In this document: in pieces, positions 46,111 through 54,215 of the stretch | How positions within the stretch are numbered: position 1 is the stretch's first letter | How the letters are laid out: every line of letters begins with the position of its first letter | Assembly: GCA_038230835.1 (NCBI GenBank) | Contig: JBBRMM010000020.1 | Coordinates: forward strand, 1-58,251 | Direction of reading: 5' to 3' | From: DASUHT01 sp038230835 | GTDB lineage: Bacteria; Actinomycetota; Thermoleophilia; Gaiellales; JAICJC01 | DNA length: 58,251 nt | Made by a program: the position numbers and the translations under genes | Notes under the pieces: generated by a model | The model's database searches: none | Told to the model about the DNA's origin: nothing | What the model saw: only the letters and a program-made list of their open reading frames with translations

Positions 46111-47136
46111 ATGGCACGTGACAACGGCGGCAAGTCCGACCGCTACCGGCGGGAGCTCGAAGTACTCCACCGGATCGCGGTCACCCTGTCGCGCTCGCTC
46201 TCGTTCAACGAGGTGCTGGCGCTGCTTGCGCGCGAGCTGATGTCGGCCGTCGACCGGGCCAGCGAGTGTGCGCTGTCGCTGTGGGACGTCGAGAACGACC
46301 AGCTGGTCGACATCGCCGCCTACACCGAGCACGGGGCTCCCAACTGGCCGCGCGGCGAGGTGTACGCACCGCTCGATCTGTACCCGGAAACGCGTGCGAT
46401 GCTGGAGGCCGGGGCAGGCTACCGCGAGTACCGGATCACCGATCCCACGCTCCCGGTGGAGGATCGAGAAGTGCTCGAGCACTGGGGCTGGCGTTCGAAC
46501 ATCGAGCTACCGCTGGTGGTCGAGGGCCACTCGGTGGGGCTGATCGAGGTGGCCGACCATCGCTCGGCACGACCCTGGTCGGCGCGCGACGTCGCGTTCT
46601 GCCAGACGATCAGCAGCCAGGCGGCGCTGGCGGTGCGCAACGCCCAGCTGTACGAGGATCTGCGCCAGCAGGTCGACCGTGACCCGCTGACGGAGCTGCT
46701 CAACCACCGAGCCTTCTACGAGCGGCTGGCCGAGGAGCTGGCCCGCTCCGAGCGGACGGCCGAACCGGTGGCGGTGTTCGTGCTCGACCTGGACGAATTC
46801 AAGCACCTCAACGATACCCGCGGGCACCTCGCGGGCGACGAGGCACTGCGCGAGCTGGCGACCGTCCTGCGTTCGGTGTGCCGGGCGGGAGACACCGCCG
46901 GGCGCCTGGGCGGCGACGAGTTCGGGCTGATCATGCCCGGCGCCGCAGCCGACGTGGACGCGCTCGCCGCCGAGCTTGTCGAGCGGGTGCGCGCCGTCAC
47001 CGGACTGTCGGTGTCGGCCGGCGGGACGCTGGCGGCTCCGGCCGAGCGAAACCCGATGCGCACCGTCGGCCGCGCGGACCGCTCGATGCTTGCCGCCAAA
47101 CAGACAGCGAAGCGCACCCACCGTCGAGCTGCATGA
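46111..47136 (+). CDS. GAF-GGDEF diguanylate cyclase, copy 1
   Basis: A soluble 341-residue protein: GAF sensor domain (about residues 12-170) and GGDEF domain (about 185-335). The active site GRLGGDEFG and substrate motif LDLDEFKHLNDTRGH are intact, so cyclic-di-GMP synthesis is expected. An inhibitory I-site, RAGD, lies five residues before GGDEF. First of three tandem paralogues; its stop overlaps the next start (ATGA). The GAF ligand is unknown and no membrane segment is present. Confidence 0.9.
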   Translation: MARDNGGKSDRYRRELEVLHRIAVTLSRSLSFNEVLALLARELMSAVDRASECALSLWDVENDQLVDIAAYTEHGAPNWPRGEVYAPLDLYPETRAMLEAGAGYREYRITDPTLPVEDREVLEHWGWRSNIELPLVVEGHSVGLIEVADHRSARPWSARDVAFCQTISSQAALAVRNAQLYEDLRQQVDRDPLTELLNHRAFYERLAEELARSERTAEPVAVFVLDLDEFKHLNDTRGHLAGDEALRELATVLRSVCRAGDTAGRLGGDEFGLIMPGAAADVDALAAELVERVRAVTGLSVSAGGTLAAPAERNPMRTVGRADRSMLAAKQTAKRTHRRAA

Positions 47137-48140
47137 GCTGGGGCGCACGCGACAGGCGCGAGCTCGAGGTGCTGCACCGGGTCGCGCTGGCGCTCGCGCA
47201 CTCGCTCGAGTTCCCCGCCGTGATGGATGCACTGTCCAGGGAGCTGACCCACGCTGTCGAGCGAGCCTGCGAATGCACCATCTCGACCTGGAACGAGCGA
47301 GCTGACGAGCTCGAGGTGGCGTCGGTGTACCGCCGCGAGGGAGGCATCTCCGAGATCGAGCGTGGCGTCGCCTACCGGTTGGTGGACTTCCCCCACTCGC
47401 GCGACCTGCTGCGCGCGGCCGAGGGCCACAGCGAGTTGCGCGCCACCGACCTGCAGACCACGGACGATGTGCGGCTGATGCTGGGCTCCTGGGGCTGGCG
47501 GAGCTGGATCGAGCTCCCACTGGTGGTCGACGGACGCTCTGTCGGGCTGATCGAGCTGGCTGACTACCGATCAGCCCGGACCTGGTCCTGGCGCGACCGG
47601 CAGTTCTGCCAGACCATCGCCGGCCAAGCGGCTCTGGCGGTGCGGAATGCGCAGATGTACGCCTCCCTGCAGCTGCGAGTCGATCGTGACCCGCTGACCG
47701 GGCTGCTCGACCACGGCGCGTTCCACCGCCAGCTCGAAGCCGAGCTCGTGCGAGCGCACGCCGCCGGCGAACCGCTGATCGTCGCGCTGATCGACCTGGA
47801 CGATTTCAAGGCCGTCAACGACGCCCGCGGCCACGTCGCCGGCGATCGAGCACTTCGCCGGGTGGCCGAGGCGCTGCGGACCGCCGCCCCCGACGCGCCG
47901 GCGATCGGACGGCTGGGCGGAGACGAGTTCGGCCTCGTTCTCCGGGCGCCGGACGATCCGGCCGCGGTGGCCGCCGGCCTCCTCGACGAGGTGTGCAGCC
48001 GAACCGGCCTTGCGCTCTCCATCGGCGCAGCGTTGTCAAGTCCGTACGACCGCACAGGAAGCGACGTCCTGCATCGCGCCGACGCGTCGCTGATCGACGC
48101 CAAACGGTCGGGCAAGCGCACGTTCAGACTCGCTGTCTGA
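47133..48140 (+). CDS. GAF-GGDEF diguanylate cyclase, copy 2 (no I-site)
   Basis: A 335-residue paralogue of the previous gene with the same GAF (about 8-165) and GGDEF layout; shared phrases such as RRELEVLHR, WGWRSWIELPLVVDGRSVGLIELAD and FCQTIAGQAALAVRNAQ in pieces show recent duplication. GRLGGDEFG and LIDLDDFKAVNDARGH are intact, but the I-site position reads PDAP, so product inhibition is probably lost. Coupled to copy 1. Confidence 0.9.
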   Translation: MSWGARDRRELEVLHRVALALAHSLEFPAVMDALSRELTHAVERACECTISTWNERADELEVASVYRREGGISEIERGVAYRLVDFPHSRDLLRAAEGHSELRATDLQTTDDVRLMLGSWGWRSWIELPLVVDGRSVGLIELADYRSARTWSWRDRQFCQTIAGQAALAVRNAQMYASLQLRVDRDPLTGLLDHGAFHRQLEAELVRAHAAGEPLIVALIDLDDFKAVNDARGHVAGDRALRRVAEALRTAAPDAPAIGRLGGDEFGLVLRAPDDPAAVAAGLLDEVCSRTGLALSIGAALSSPYDRTGSDVLHRADASLIDAKRSGKRTFRLAV

Positions 48141-48156
48141 CGCCGATTACCCGGAC

Positions 48157-49179
48157 GTGGCCGGGAGCAACCCTCCTACAGACCGTGACCGGCGCGAGCT
48201 CGAGGTGCTGCACCGGCTCGCGCTTTCGACCGCCCGCTCGCTGGAGTTCAGCGAGGTCGTCGCCGCGCTCGCACTCGAGCTGACGATGGGCATCGACCGC
48301 TGCGACGAGACAACCATCTCGGTATGGGATCGCGGCCGCGACGAGCTCGAGGTCGCAGCCGGCCACACACGCGCCGAGGGGCCGGACCTGGACTCGGTCG
48401 GTGAGACGTACCCGTTGTCGGAGACCCCGGATCTTAGGGCGCTCCTGCACCACACCGACGGCCACGTCGCATACCGGCCGTCCGATCCCTGCTGGTCGGA
48501 CGAGGCGCGGCGGATCCTCGCCGGATGGGGATGGCGCACGTGGCTGGCCGTGCCGCTGGTGGTCGAGGGGCGCTCGGTCGGCCTGATCGAGGTGGCCGAC
48601 ACACGGTCGTCGCGGACATGGTCGAGGCGCGACATCGCCTTTTGCCGGACGGTGGCGGCACAAGCCGCCCTGGCCCTGCGCAACGCCCAGCTGTACGACG
48701 ATCTACGCCAGCGGGTGGACCGCGACCCGCTGACCAACGTGCTCAACCACCGCGCGTTCTACGAGCGGCTGGGCTCGGAGCTCGCGCGCTTCGGGCGTGC
48801 CGCCCGACCGCTGACGGTGATGGTCGCCGACCTCGACGACTTCAAGGGCGTGAACGATCGCCGCGGCCATCTCGCGGGCGACCGGGCTCTGTGCCAGACC
48901 GCCCGCGCGCTGGAGGCCGCCAGCCGCACGTCGGACGTGGTCGGACGTCTGGGCGGGGATGAGTTCGCGCTGATCCTGCCCGAGATGGTGATCGGCGATG
49001 CCGACACCGTCGGCGGGCGGATCCAGCGGCTCCTGGCCGCGGCCGGACTGAGCGGGTCGCTGGGGTTCGCGGCCGCCCGTGAGGGCGACACCGACCCGCG
49101 AGCGCTCGTGCTCCGCGCCGATCGCTCCCTGCTGGACGCCAAGGCGGCCGGCAAGGGCACGCACCGCATCGCGGCCTGA
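48157..49179 (+). CDS. GAF-GGDEF diguanylate cyclase, copy 3
   Basis: A 340-residue third paralogue starting at GTG 48157, 16 bases after copy 2. GAF domain about 10-170; GGDEF domain with GRLGGDEFA and VADLDDFKGVNDRRGH intact, and an I-site RTSD five residues upstream. The three proteins differ most in the middle of the GAF domain, where ligand specificity would lie. All would feed the cytosolic cyclic-di-GMP pool; no EAL or PilZ gene is visible nearby. Confidence 0.9.
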   Translation: MAGSNPPTDRDRRELEVLHRLALSTARSLEFSEVVAALALELTMGIDRCDETTISVWDRGRDELEVAAGHTRAEGPDLDSVGETYPLSETPDLRALLHHTDGHVAYRPSDPCWSDEARRILAGWGWRTWLAVPLVVEGRSVGLIEVADTRSSRTWSRRDIAFCRTVAAQAALALRNAQLYDDLRQRVDRDPLTNVLNHRAFYERLGSELARFGRAARPLTVMVADLDDFKGVNDRRGHLAGDRALCQTARALEAASRTSDVVGRLGGDEFALILPEMVIGDADTVGGRIQRLLAAAGLSGSLGFAAAREGDTDPRALVLRADRSLLDAKAAGKGTHRIAA

Positions 49180-49235
49180 CACCTGGCGGCATCGAGGGAT
49201 GGCTCTACACTTCAGGTGTACACGGAGGTTGACCG

Positions 49236-49763
49236 ATTCGCTGCCTGCTGCTCGATGCGACGATGCGCCCCACCACACTCGTGGCGCGTGAGCGCGCCGT
49301 GTCGCTGGTCGTGTGCGGCCACGCGCAGGTGATCGCCGAGGAACCGTCCGTGGTGTATCGCTCGCAGCACCTGCACGTGGCGCTGCCGGTGATCGTGCAG
49401 GTGCCGGCGTACGTCGAGCTGCGGCCGCTGGTCAAGCGTAACGTGGTCCGCCGGGTGCTCTTCTGCCGCGACAGCTGGCGGTGCGCCTACTGCGGACGCG
49501 ACGGCGGCCCTCGCGACCTGACCATCGACCATGTGAAGCCGCTCTCGCGGGGGGGCGAGCACACCTGGGACAACGTCGTGTCGGCGTGCCGGCGATGCAA
49601 CCACCGCAAGGGAAACCGGCTCCCCTACGAGTCGGGCATGTACCCGCGACACGTGCCCAAGGCACCCGACATGGTGCAGGTGGCGTGGGCGGGCCGGCTC
49701 TCGCATCCGCTCCAGCGCGAGTACGTGGCAAGCTGGCACAAGGTGCCCGAGACGGCGCTCTGA
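49236..49763 (+). CDS. HNH endonuclease family protein, apparent ATT start codon
   Basis: A 175-residue HNH-nuclease-like protein with a zinc ribbon: CAYCGRDGG, TIDHVKPLSRGGEHTWDNVVSAC in pieces (HNH core with the catalytic His) and CRRCNHRKGNR. Chromosomal HNH proteins of this type begin MRxLLLDAxxxPL; that pattern appears here only if translation starts upstream of the first ATG (49263), giving CLLLDATMRPTTLV. The codon in the right place is ATT 49236, with GGAGG exactly 7 bases before it and an in-frame TGA at 49230. Role may be DNA repair or an ordinary housekeeping nuclease; no mobile-element context. Confidence 0.8.
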   Translation: MRCLLLDATMRPTTLVARERAVSLVVCGHAQVIAEEPSVVYRSQHLHVALPVIVQVPAYVELRPLVKRNVVRRVLFCRDSWRCAYCGRDGGPRDLTIDHVKPLSRGGEHTWDNVVSACRRCNHRKGNRLPYESGMYPRHVPKAPDMVQVAWAGRLSHPLQREYVASWHKVPETAL

Positions 49764-49772
49764 CGCGGCGCG

Positions 49773-50633
49773 CTACCCGCCGGCGGCCACCGTCCGCAGA
49801 GCAGCCTGCATCTGCTGTGCCAGCGGGCCGGGCCGGCCATCGCCGATCGCCTGTGCGTCGAGCGCGACGACCGGCATCACCTCGCGGACGCTGGACGATG
49901 TGAACACCTCCTCGGCGGCGGCAAGCCGGGCCAGCGAGTAGGTCCCCTGCTCCACCTCGACGCCGAGCGTCTGGGCCTGCTCGAGCAGGGTGTCACGGGT
50001 CACACCGGCGAGGATTCCGAGGTCGAGCGAGGGGGTGCGCAGCGCCCTCTGCTCGACGAACCAGATGTTCGAGATCGGTCCTTCGAGCACGATGCCTTCG
50101 AGCGACAGAAAGAGCGCGTCGTCGGCGCCGCGCCGTCGCGCCTCCTCCTGGGCGGCGATGTTGACGGCGTAGCTGGTCGACTTGACCCCCGGCAGCAGCC
50201 ACGGCGACTCCTGCCGGATGAGCGCACCGATGGCGAGCTGAAGCGAAGCCAGGCGCGTCCCTCGCGCCCGCTCCCCGTCGAGCCCGGGCGGGATCGCCGT
50301 CAGCAGGGCGAAGCCGACCGGCTGCCCGCCGGGCCGGCCCGGTGTCCATACCAGCCGCAGCGCGGAGTCCGGCACGCCACCCGCACGCACCGCCTCATAA
50401 CCCAGCGCCCCCAGCGCAGCAATGTCCGGCGGCGGCAGCCGCAGCACCTCGGCAGAGTTGCGTAGACGGGCCAGGTGCGCGTCCAGCCGAAACGGCTCAC
50501 CGGCGTACACGCGCAGCGTCTCGAAGGCGGCCCGGCCCCGCAGCACAGCCTCGTCGTCGGCCAGCAGCACCGGTTCGGAGAGGTCGACCAACCCGCGTCC
50601 GAGAACGGCCAGGGCGAGCGGCGAGGTCGGCAT
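49773..50633 (-). CDS. Class-IV PLP aminotransferase / aminodeoxychorismate-lyase-like
   Basis: A 286-residue fold-type-IV PLP enzyme. The PLP Lys lies in GVKSTSYAVNIAAQEEARRRGADDALFL in pieces (about 145), followed by EGIVLEGPISNIWFV and SSVREVMPV. The family includes branched-chain aminotransferase (IlvE), D-amino acid aminotransferase and 4-amino-4-deoxychorismate lyase; the short length and SNIWFV motif fit the lyase or D-amino-acid groups at least as well as IlvE. If IlvE-like, it would complete the branched-chain pathway in this window. Leaderless ATG behind TACGAT. Confidence 0.8.
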   Translation of the reverse strand: MPTSPLALAVLGRGLVDLSEPVLLADDEAVLRGRAAFETLRVYAGEPFRLDAHLARLRNSAEVLRLPPPDIAALGALGYEAVRAGGVPDSALRLVWTPGRPGGQPVGFALLTAIPPGLDGERARGTRLASLQLAIGALIRQESPWLLPGVKSTSYAVNIAAQEEARRRGADDALFLSLEGIVLEGPISNIWFVEQRALRTPSLDLGILAGVTRDTLLEQAQTLGVEVEQGTYSLARLAAAEEVFTSSSVREVMPVVALDAQAIGDGRPGPLAQQMQAALRTVAAGG

Positions 50634-50638
50634 CGGCG

Positions 50639-50645
50639 TATCGTA
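50639..50645. promoter_or_regulatory. Bidirectional -10 element TATCGTA (leaderless on both sides)
   Basis: Plus strand TATCGT (50639-50644) is 6 bases before ATG 50651; minus strand TACGAT (50645-50640) is 6 bases before ATG 50633. The whole 23-base region between and including the two start codons is almost a palindrome. Confidence 0.6.
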
Positions 50646-50650
50646 CGGCC

Positions 50651-51088
50651 ATGCACACCGATCTCGACTCACCCGCGGCGGTCGAAGCGACGATCGCCCG
50701 CTACAACCAGGCCTGGAACGACCACGACCTGGACACAATCATGTCGATGCACACCCCCGACATGGTGTTCCACAACCACACTGCCGGCGAGTCTGCCCAG
50801 GGCGAGGACGTGCGCGGCCACATCGCCGCCATCTTCGAGGCCTGGCCCGACATCACGTTCTCGGCGCGGCGCATGTACTACCGCGAGGGCCTGGTGGTGC
50901 AGGAGTGGACCGCCACCGCCACCCACGCCAAGCAGGCCAGGCGCGGCGACATGGTGATCGAGCCGACCGGGCGCACGATCACGTGGGACGGGATGGACAT
51001 CCTGCCCTTCCGTGACGGACTGGTGGCGCGCAAGGACGTGTACTCCGACTCGGTGTCCGTGCTGCGCCAACTCGGCCTGCTCGACTGA
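50651..51088 (+). CDS. NTF2-like / SnoaL-type small-fold protein
   Basis: A 145-residue protein with the cone-shaped NTF2-like fold: VEATIARYNQAWNDHDLDTIMSMHTPDMVFHNH in pieces at the start, IFEAWPDITFSARRMYY, and WDGMDILPFRDGLVARKDVYSD at the end. This SnoaL-like/ester-cyclase subgroup includes polyketide cyclases and many proteins of unknown function. It shares its promoter element with the aminotransferase on the other strand. Confidence 0.82.
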   Translation: MHTDLDSPAAVEATIARYNQAWNDHDLDTIMSMHTPDMVFHNHTAGESAQGEDVRGHIAAIFEAWPDITFSARRMYYREGLVVQEWTATATHAKQARRGDMVIEPTGRTITWDGMDILPFRDGLVARKDVYSDSVSVLRQLGLLD

Positions 51089-51100
51089 GCCCCGCGGCGG

Positions 51101-51106
51101 TAGTCT
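51101..51106 (+). promoter_or_regulatory. -10 box TAGTCT of the methyltransferase gene
   Basis: TAGTCT lies 6 bases before GTG 51113; leaderless start inferred. Confidence 0.4.
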
Positions 51107-51112
51107 GCGGCG

Positions 51113-51838
51113 GTGGAGACGAGCGCTCGCAAGCAGCACGCCCGGGGATTGTTCGCCGGCATTGCCGAGGATTACGACCGCTGGGCGAACCTGCTGTCGT
51201 TCGGCCAGGATCGGCGCTGGCACGACCTGATGATCGATCGGCTCGCACCCGCGATCACCGCGGATGCGCTCGTCGCCGACGTGGCCACCGGTACCGCCGC
51301 CGTCGCGATGGCGATCGCGCGCCGCTTCGGCTGCCGGGTGGTCGGCGTCGATCAGAGCCCGCACATGCTCGCGCGCGGCCGCGAGCGCGTCGCCGAGGCG
51401 TCACTCGAGCAGCGGATCGATCTGGTCGAGGCCCACGCCGAGGCGCTGCCGCTCGACGACGGTCAGGTGGACGGCCTCACCCACACCTACCTGCTGCGGT
51501 ACGTGGACGACCCGGCCGCGACCCTGCGCGAGTTGGCGCGGGTGATCCGGCCGGGCGGGGTGATGGCATCGCTCGACTTCGGAGTGCCGGCCGGCCCGGC
51601 ATTTCACGCCTGGCGAGCATGGACACGTGCCGGGCTGCCGACGGCGGGGCGCCTGGCCGGCCCCGGGTGGGTGGACACCGGACGCTTCCTGGGGCCAAGC
51701 ATCGAGCAGTTCTGGCGCCGAAACCCGCTGCCGGCGGTGCTCGAGATGTGGAGGAGTGCGGGCATGGAGGAGATCATGGCCCAACGGCTGAGCCTCGGCG
51801 GCGGCATCGTGATCTGGGGCCGACGAGCCGACGGGTAG
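51113..51838 (+). CDS. Class-I SAM methyltransferase (UbiE/MenG-like)
   Basis: A 241-residue methyltransferase: LFAGIAEDYDRWANLLSFGQDRRWHDLM in pieces at the start is the UbiE/MenG N-terminal pattern; the SAM loop is VADVATGTAAVAMAIA (about 53-68), then VVGVDQSPHML and DGLTHTYLLRYVDDP at motif IV. UbiE/MenG methylate the quinone ring in menaquinone synthesis; the absence of other men genes and the altered motif IV (LTHTYLLRYV instead of vtcafglRnv) leave the substrate open. Confidence 0.82.
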   Translation: METSARKQHARGLFAGIAEDYDRWANLLSFGQDRRWHDLMIDRLAPAITADALVADVATGTAAVAMAIARRFGCRVVGVDQSPHMLARGRERVAEASLEQRIDLVEAHAEALPLDDGQVDGLTHTYLLRYVDDPAATLRELARVIRPGGVMASLDFGVPAGPAFHAWRAWTRAGLPTAGRLAGPGWVDTGRFLGPSIEQFWRRNPLPAVLEMWRSAGMEEIMAQRLSLGGGIVIWGRRADG

Positions 51839-51860
51839 CCGCCGGCGACCGGGAGACGAT

Positions 51861-52466
51861 CTAGGAGCGTGCTTGACGCCACATGGTCGTGATCACGAGC
51901 CCGTTGGGAAGCGTGATCTCGGCGTACGGTTCGAAACCGTGGCGCATGTAGCGCAGGTTGTTCGCGGGGTTGGTCGATTCGAGATAGGCAGGAGCACCCT
52001 CGGCGTCGATGGCCTCCAGACAGGTGGCCAGCAAGGCCATCCCAAGCCCCTTGCCACGATGATCCCTATGGGTGGCGAGCAGACTCAGATAGTAGTGCGG
52101 GTCGGCGTGCGGGTGGCCGGCGTCCAACTGTTCGAAGACGCCGAGCACCACCCGAGCCTGGTCGGATCCGACCAGTTCCTCCACCAGCGACTCGAAGGCC
52201 GCCGCCTGCTCATCCGTCATCTCCGGTTCGCCGGGAGGAATCCATACCGCGGACGACTCACAACCGGGTGTTACCCGCGTCCACGGAAAGCGCATCGCGG
52301 CAGCAACGCACGCCTCCCAGAACCGTCTCGACTGCTCCGGCTGCTTCGCCGGGTCAGGAAACGAGTACGCACCCCACACGGGATCGGCCAGGAAGGCTGT
52401 CACGATGGTCTCGGTGACCGCCGCGAGCTCGGCCTCTCCGGCGACGCGTGATTCGACGCTGCCCAC
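51861..52466 (-). CDS. GNAT-family N-acetyltransferase
   Basis: A 201-residue acetyltransferase: VTETIVTAFLADPVWGAYSFPD at the start in pieces, HYYLSLLATHRDHRGKGLGMALLATCL (acetyl-CoA loop, about 128-150) and AYLESTNPANNLRYMRHGFEP (about 160). This layout is typical of puromycin-acetyltransferase-like GNATs; the substrate is unknown. Start taken at GTG 52466 on length grounds; no clear ribosome-binding site or -10 box supports it strongly. Confidence 0.8.
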   Translation of the reverse strand: MGSVESRVAGEAELAAVTETIVTAFLADPVWGAYSFPDPAKQPEQSRRFWEACVAAAMRFPWTRVTPGCESSAVWIPPGEPEMTDEQAAAFESLVEELVGSDQARVVLGVFEQLDAGHPHADPHYYLSLLATHRDHRGKGLGMALLATCLEAIDAEGAPAYLESTNPANNLRYMRHGFEPYAEITLPNGLVITTMWRQARS

Positions 52467-52507
52467 GCCCGGCAGTCTCCCATACACCACGGTCTCGGCT
52501 GGGCAAT

Positions 52508-53278
52508 CTAGCCCCGACCGAACACCTGATACACCCGGTCGCGCTGCATACCCACCCGTTGGTACAGGCGGACGGCGCCGGTGGGGTTGTCGGCGTCCAC
52601 CTTGAGGCCGACCCGGGCGACACCGCGGCGATGGAACTCGCCGAACACGTGCAGGCACAACGCCTCTCCCACGCCGCGGCCGCGCTGGTCGGGATCGACG
52701 GCGAGATCCTTCAGCCAGCCACCGCTCCAGCACAGGGCGACGCCCGCCAGGCGGCCGTGCTGCTCGGCCAGGAACCAGGAATCGGCGGCGAACTCCCGGT
52801 CGCCTGTCATCCAGTTGTGCCATGGCTCGAACGGCAGCACAGACTCGGCGTTGGCGGCGAACGCTCGCTCGAGCAGCGCGTGCACGTCGCCGGCGTCGCC
52901 GGCGTCGTCGTAGGTGCGCACCGCGACCCCGTCGGGCCAGTGCGGTTCGGGAGGCGCCGACGTCAGCTCTCGCCACATCTGCCACACCTCGCGCTCGAGC
53001 ATCAGCCCGGCGTCGCCGAGAAGCTCCGGCACATCCGGCATGTCGGCGGGAACCACCGTCTCGATCCGACCTGGCCGAGCCTCGGCGAGCGTGCTCACGA
53101 GCAGCAGCCCGGCCTCGCGATCGGCCGGCCGTCCGAGGTACAGCTCGAAGCGCCCGTCATGGGTCTGGGCGAGCAGCCTGGCCACCTCGGCCTGGCCACG
53201 GCACGCCGCCCATGCGGCGTTCGCCCACGGCTGACCTACCGACATCGAGCGTACCGTGACGGCCGCCGGGTCAGCCAA
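52508..53278 (-). CDS. GNAT-family acetyltransferase with degenerate N-terminal domain
   Basis: A 256-residue protein. The C-terminal half is a GNAT domain: LKDLAVDPDQRGRGVGEALCLHVF in pieces (about 193-216) and LKVDADNPTGAVRLYQRVGM (about 228-247). The N-terminal half (to about 120) looks like a decayed second GNAT domain, an arrangement also seen in mycothiol synthase, but substrate identity cannot be claimed. TTG 53278 overlaps the upstream gene's end by 8 bases; ATG 53245 is an alternative start. Confidence 0.72.
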   Translation of the reverse strand: MADPAAVTVRSMSVGQPWANAAWAACRGQAEVARLLAQTHDGRFELYLGRPADREAGLLLVSTLAEARPGRIETVVPADMPDVPELLGDAGLMLEREVWQMWRELTSAPPEPHWPDGVAVRTYDDAGDAGDVHALLERAFAANAESVLPFEPWHNWMTGDREFAADSWFLAEQHGRLAGVALCWSGGWLKDLAVDPDQRGRGVGEALCLHVFGEFHRRGVARVGLKVDADNPTGAVRLYQRVGMQRDRVYQVFGRG

Positions 53279-54215
53279 ACCGCAGCAGCACCTTGCCGAG
53301 CTTGCCGGGCGCCGCCAAGCGATCGAACGCCCTCACGGCGTCCTCTGCGTCGAACACGCGGTCGACCAGCGGACGCACCCGGCCGCCGGCCAGCAGCGGC
53401 ACGACCGACCGACCGAAGGCCTGCACCGCCGCCGCCTTCTCCTCCAGCGGTCGCGCGCGCAGCACTGTGCCCATCAGGTCGGCGCGCTTTCCCATCAGCT
53501 TGCGCAGGGACATCCCGAACTCGGCCCCGGCCCCTGTGCCGACCACCACGATCCGGCCCCGGGTCGCCAGCGCGTCCAGGTCGGCGTCGAGCAGCGGGGC
53601 ACCCACCAGTTCCACGACCAGGTCGATACCCGTCCCGTTGCCGGGCTCGACCGGCTCGGCTCCCATCTCACGCAGCACGTCCGCCGCTGCCGGCGATCGC
53701 ACCCCGGCGAACACCCGCGCGCCGGCGGCCAGACCCAGCTGGACAGCCGCCGATCCGACGCCGCCGTTTGCACCGTTCACCAGCAGGCGTTCACCCATCA
53801 CCAGTCGCCCGCGGGTGAACGCCGCGTCGTGGGCGGTGATGAACCCCTCCGGCGACGCCGCCGCGGCGGCGTCGTCGAGATTCTCCGGGATCGCAACCAC
53901 GTGCCGCTCGTGCACGGCCACGCGATCGGCCAGACCGCCACCGCCGACGATCCCGAACACGCGATCGCCGACCTCGAACCCGGTCGCCCGCTCGCCGCGG
54001 GCGACCACCGTGCCGGCCACCTCCAGACCCGGAACATCGACCGGCGAGCCGGGCGGCGCAGGATACCGGCCGGCCATCTGCAGCAGGTCGGCCGGATTCA
54101 GTCCGGCGTGAGTGGCTGCCACCACCAGCTCGTGCGAGCCCGCAACCGGGTCGGGCCTCGTCTCGAGGCTCACCACCTCAGGCCCGCCGGCGGCGGTGAA
54201 GACGACCGCCCTCAC
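53271..54215 (-). CDS. Zinc-independent quinone oxidoreductase-like MDR enzyme
   Basis: A 314-residue medium-chain reductase: MRAVVFTAAGGPEVVSLE start, GLNPADLLQMAGRYP (about 39-53), GLEVAGTVVARG, and the NADPH loop LLVNGANGGVGSAAVQLGLAAGA (about 143-165). The zinc-ligand cysteines of alcohol dehydrogenases are missing, as in NADPH:quinone reductases and crotonyl-type enoyl reductases. GTG start overlaps the aldehyde dehydrogenase stop (GTGA). Confidence 0.87.
   Translation of the reverse strand: MRAVVFTAAGGPEVVSLETRPDPVAGSHELVVAATHAGLNPADLLQMAGRYPAPPGSPVDVPGLEVAGTVVARGERATGFEVGDRVFGIVGGGGLADRVAVHERHVVAIPENLDDAAAAASPEGFITAHDAAFTRGRLVMGERLLVNGANGGVGSAAVQLGLAAGARVFAGVRSPAAADVLREMGAEPVEPGNGTGIDLVVELVGAPLLDADLDALATRGRIVVVGTGAGAEFGMSLRKLMGKRADLMGTVLRARPLEEKAAAVQAFGRSVVPLLAGGRVRPLVDRVFDAEDAVRAFDRLAAPGKLGKVLLRFG

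Noticed and set aside
49236..49763. HNH gene as part of a homing element, prophage or restriction system
   Set aside because: No integrase, methylase, intein or repeat borders nearby; composition matches neighbours.
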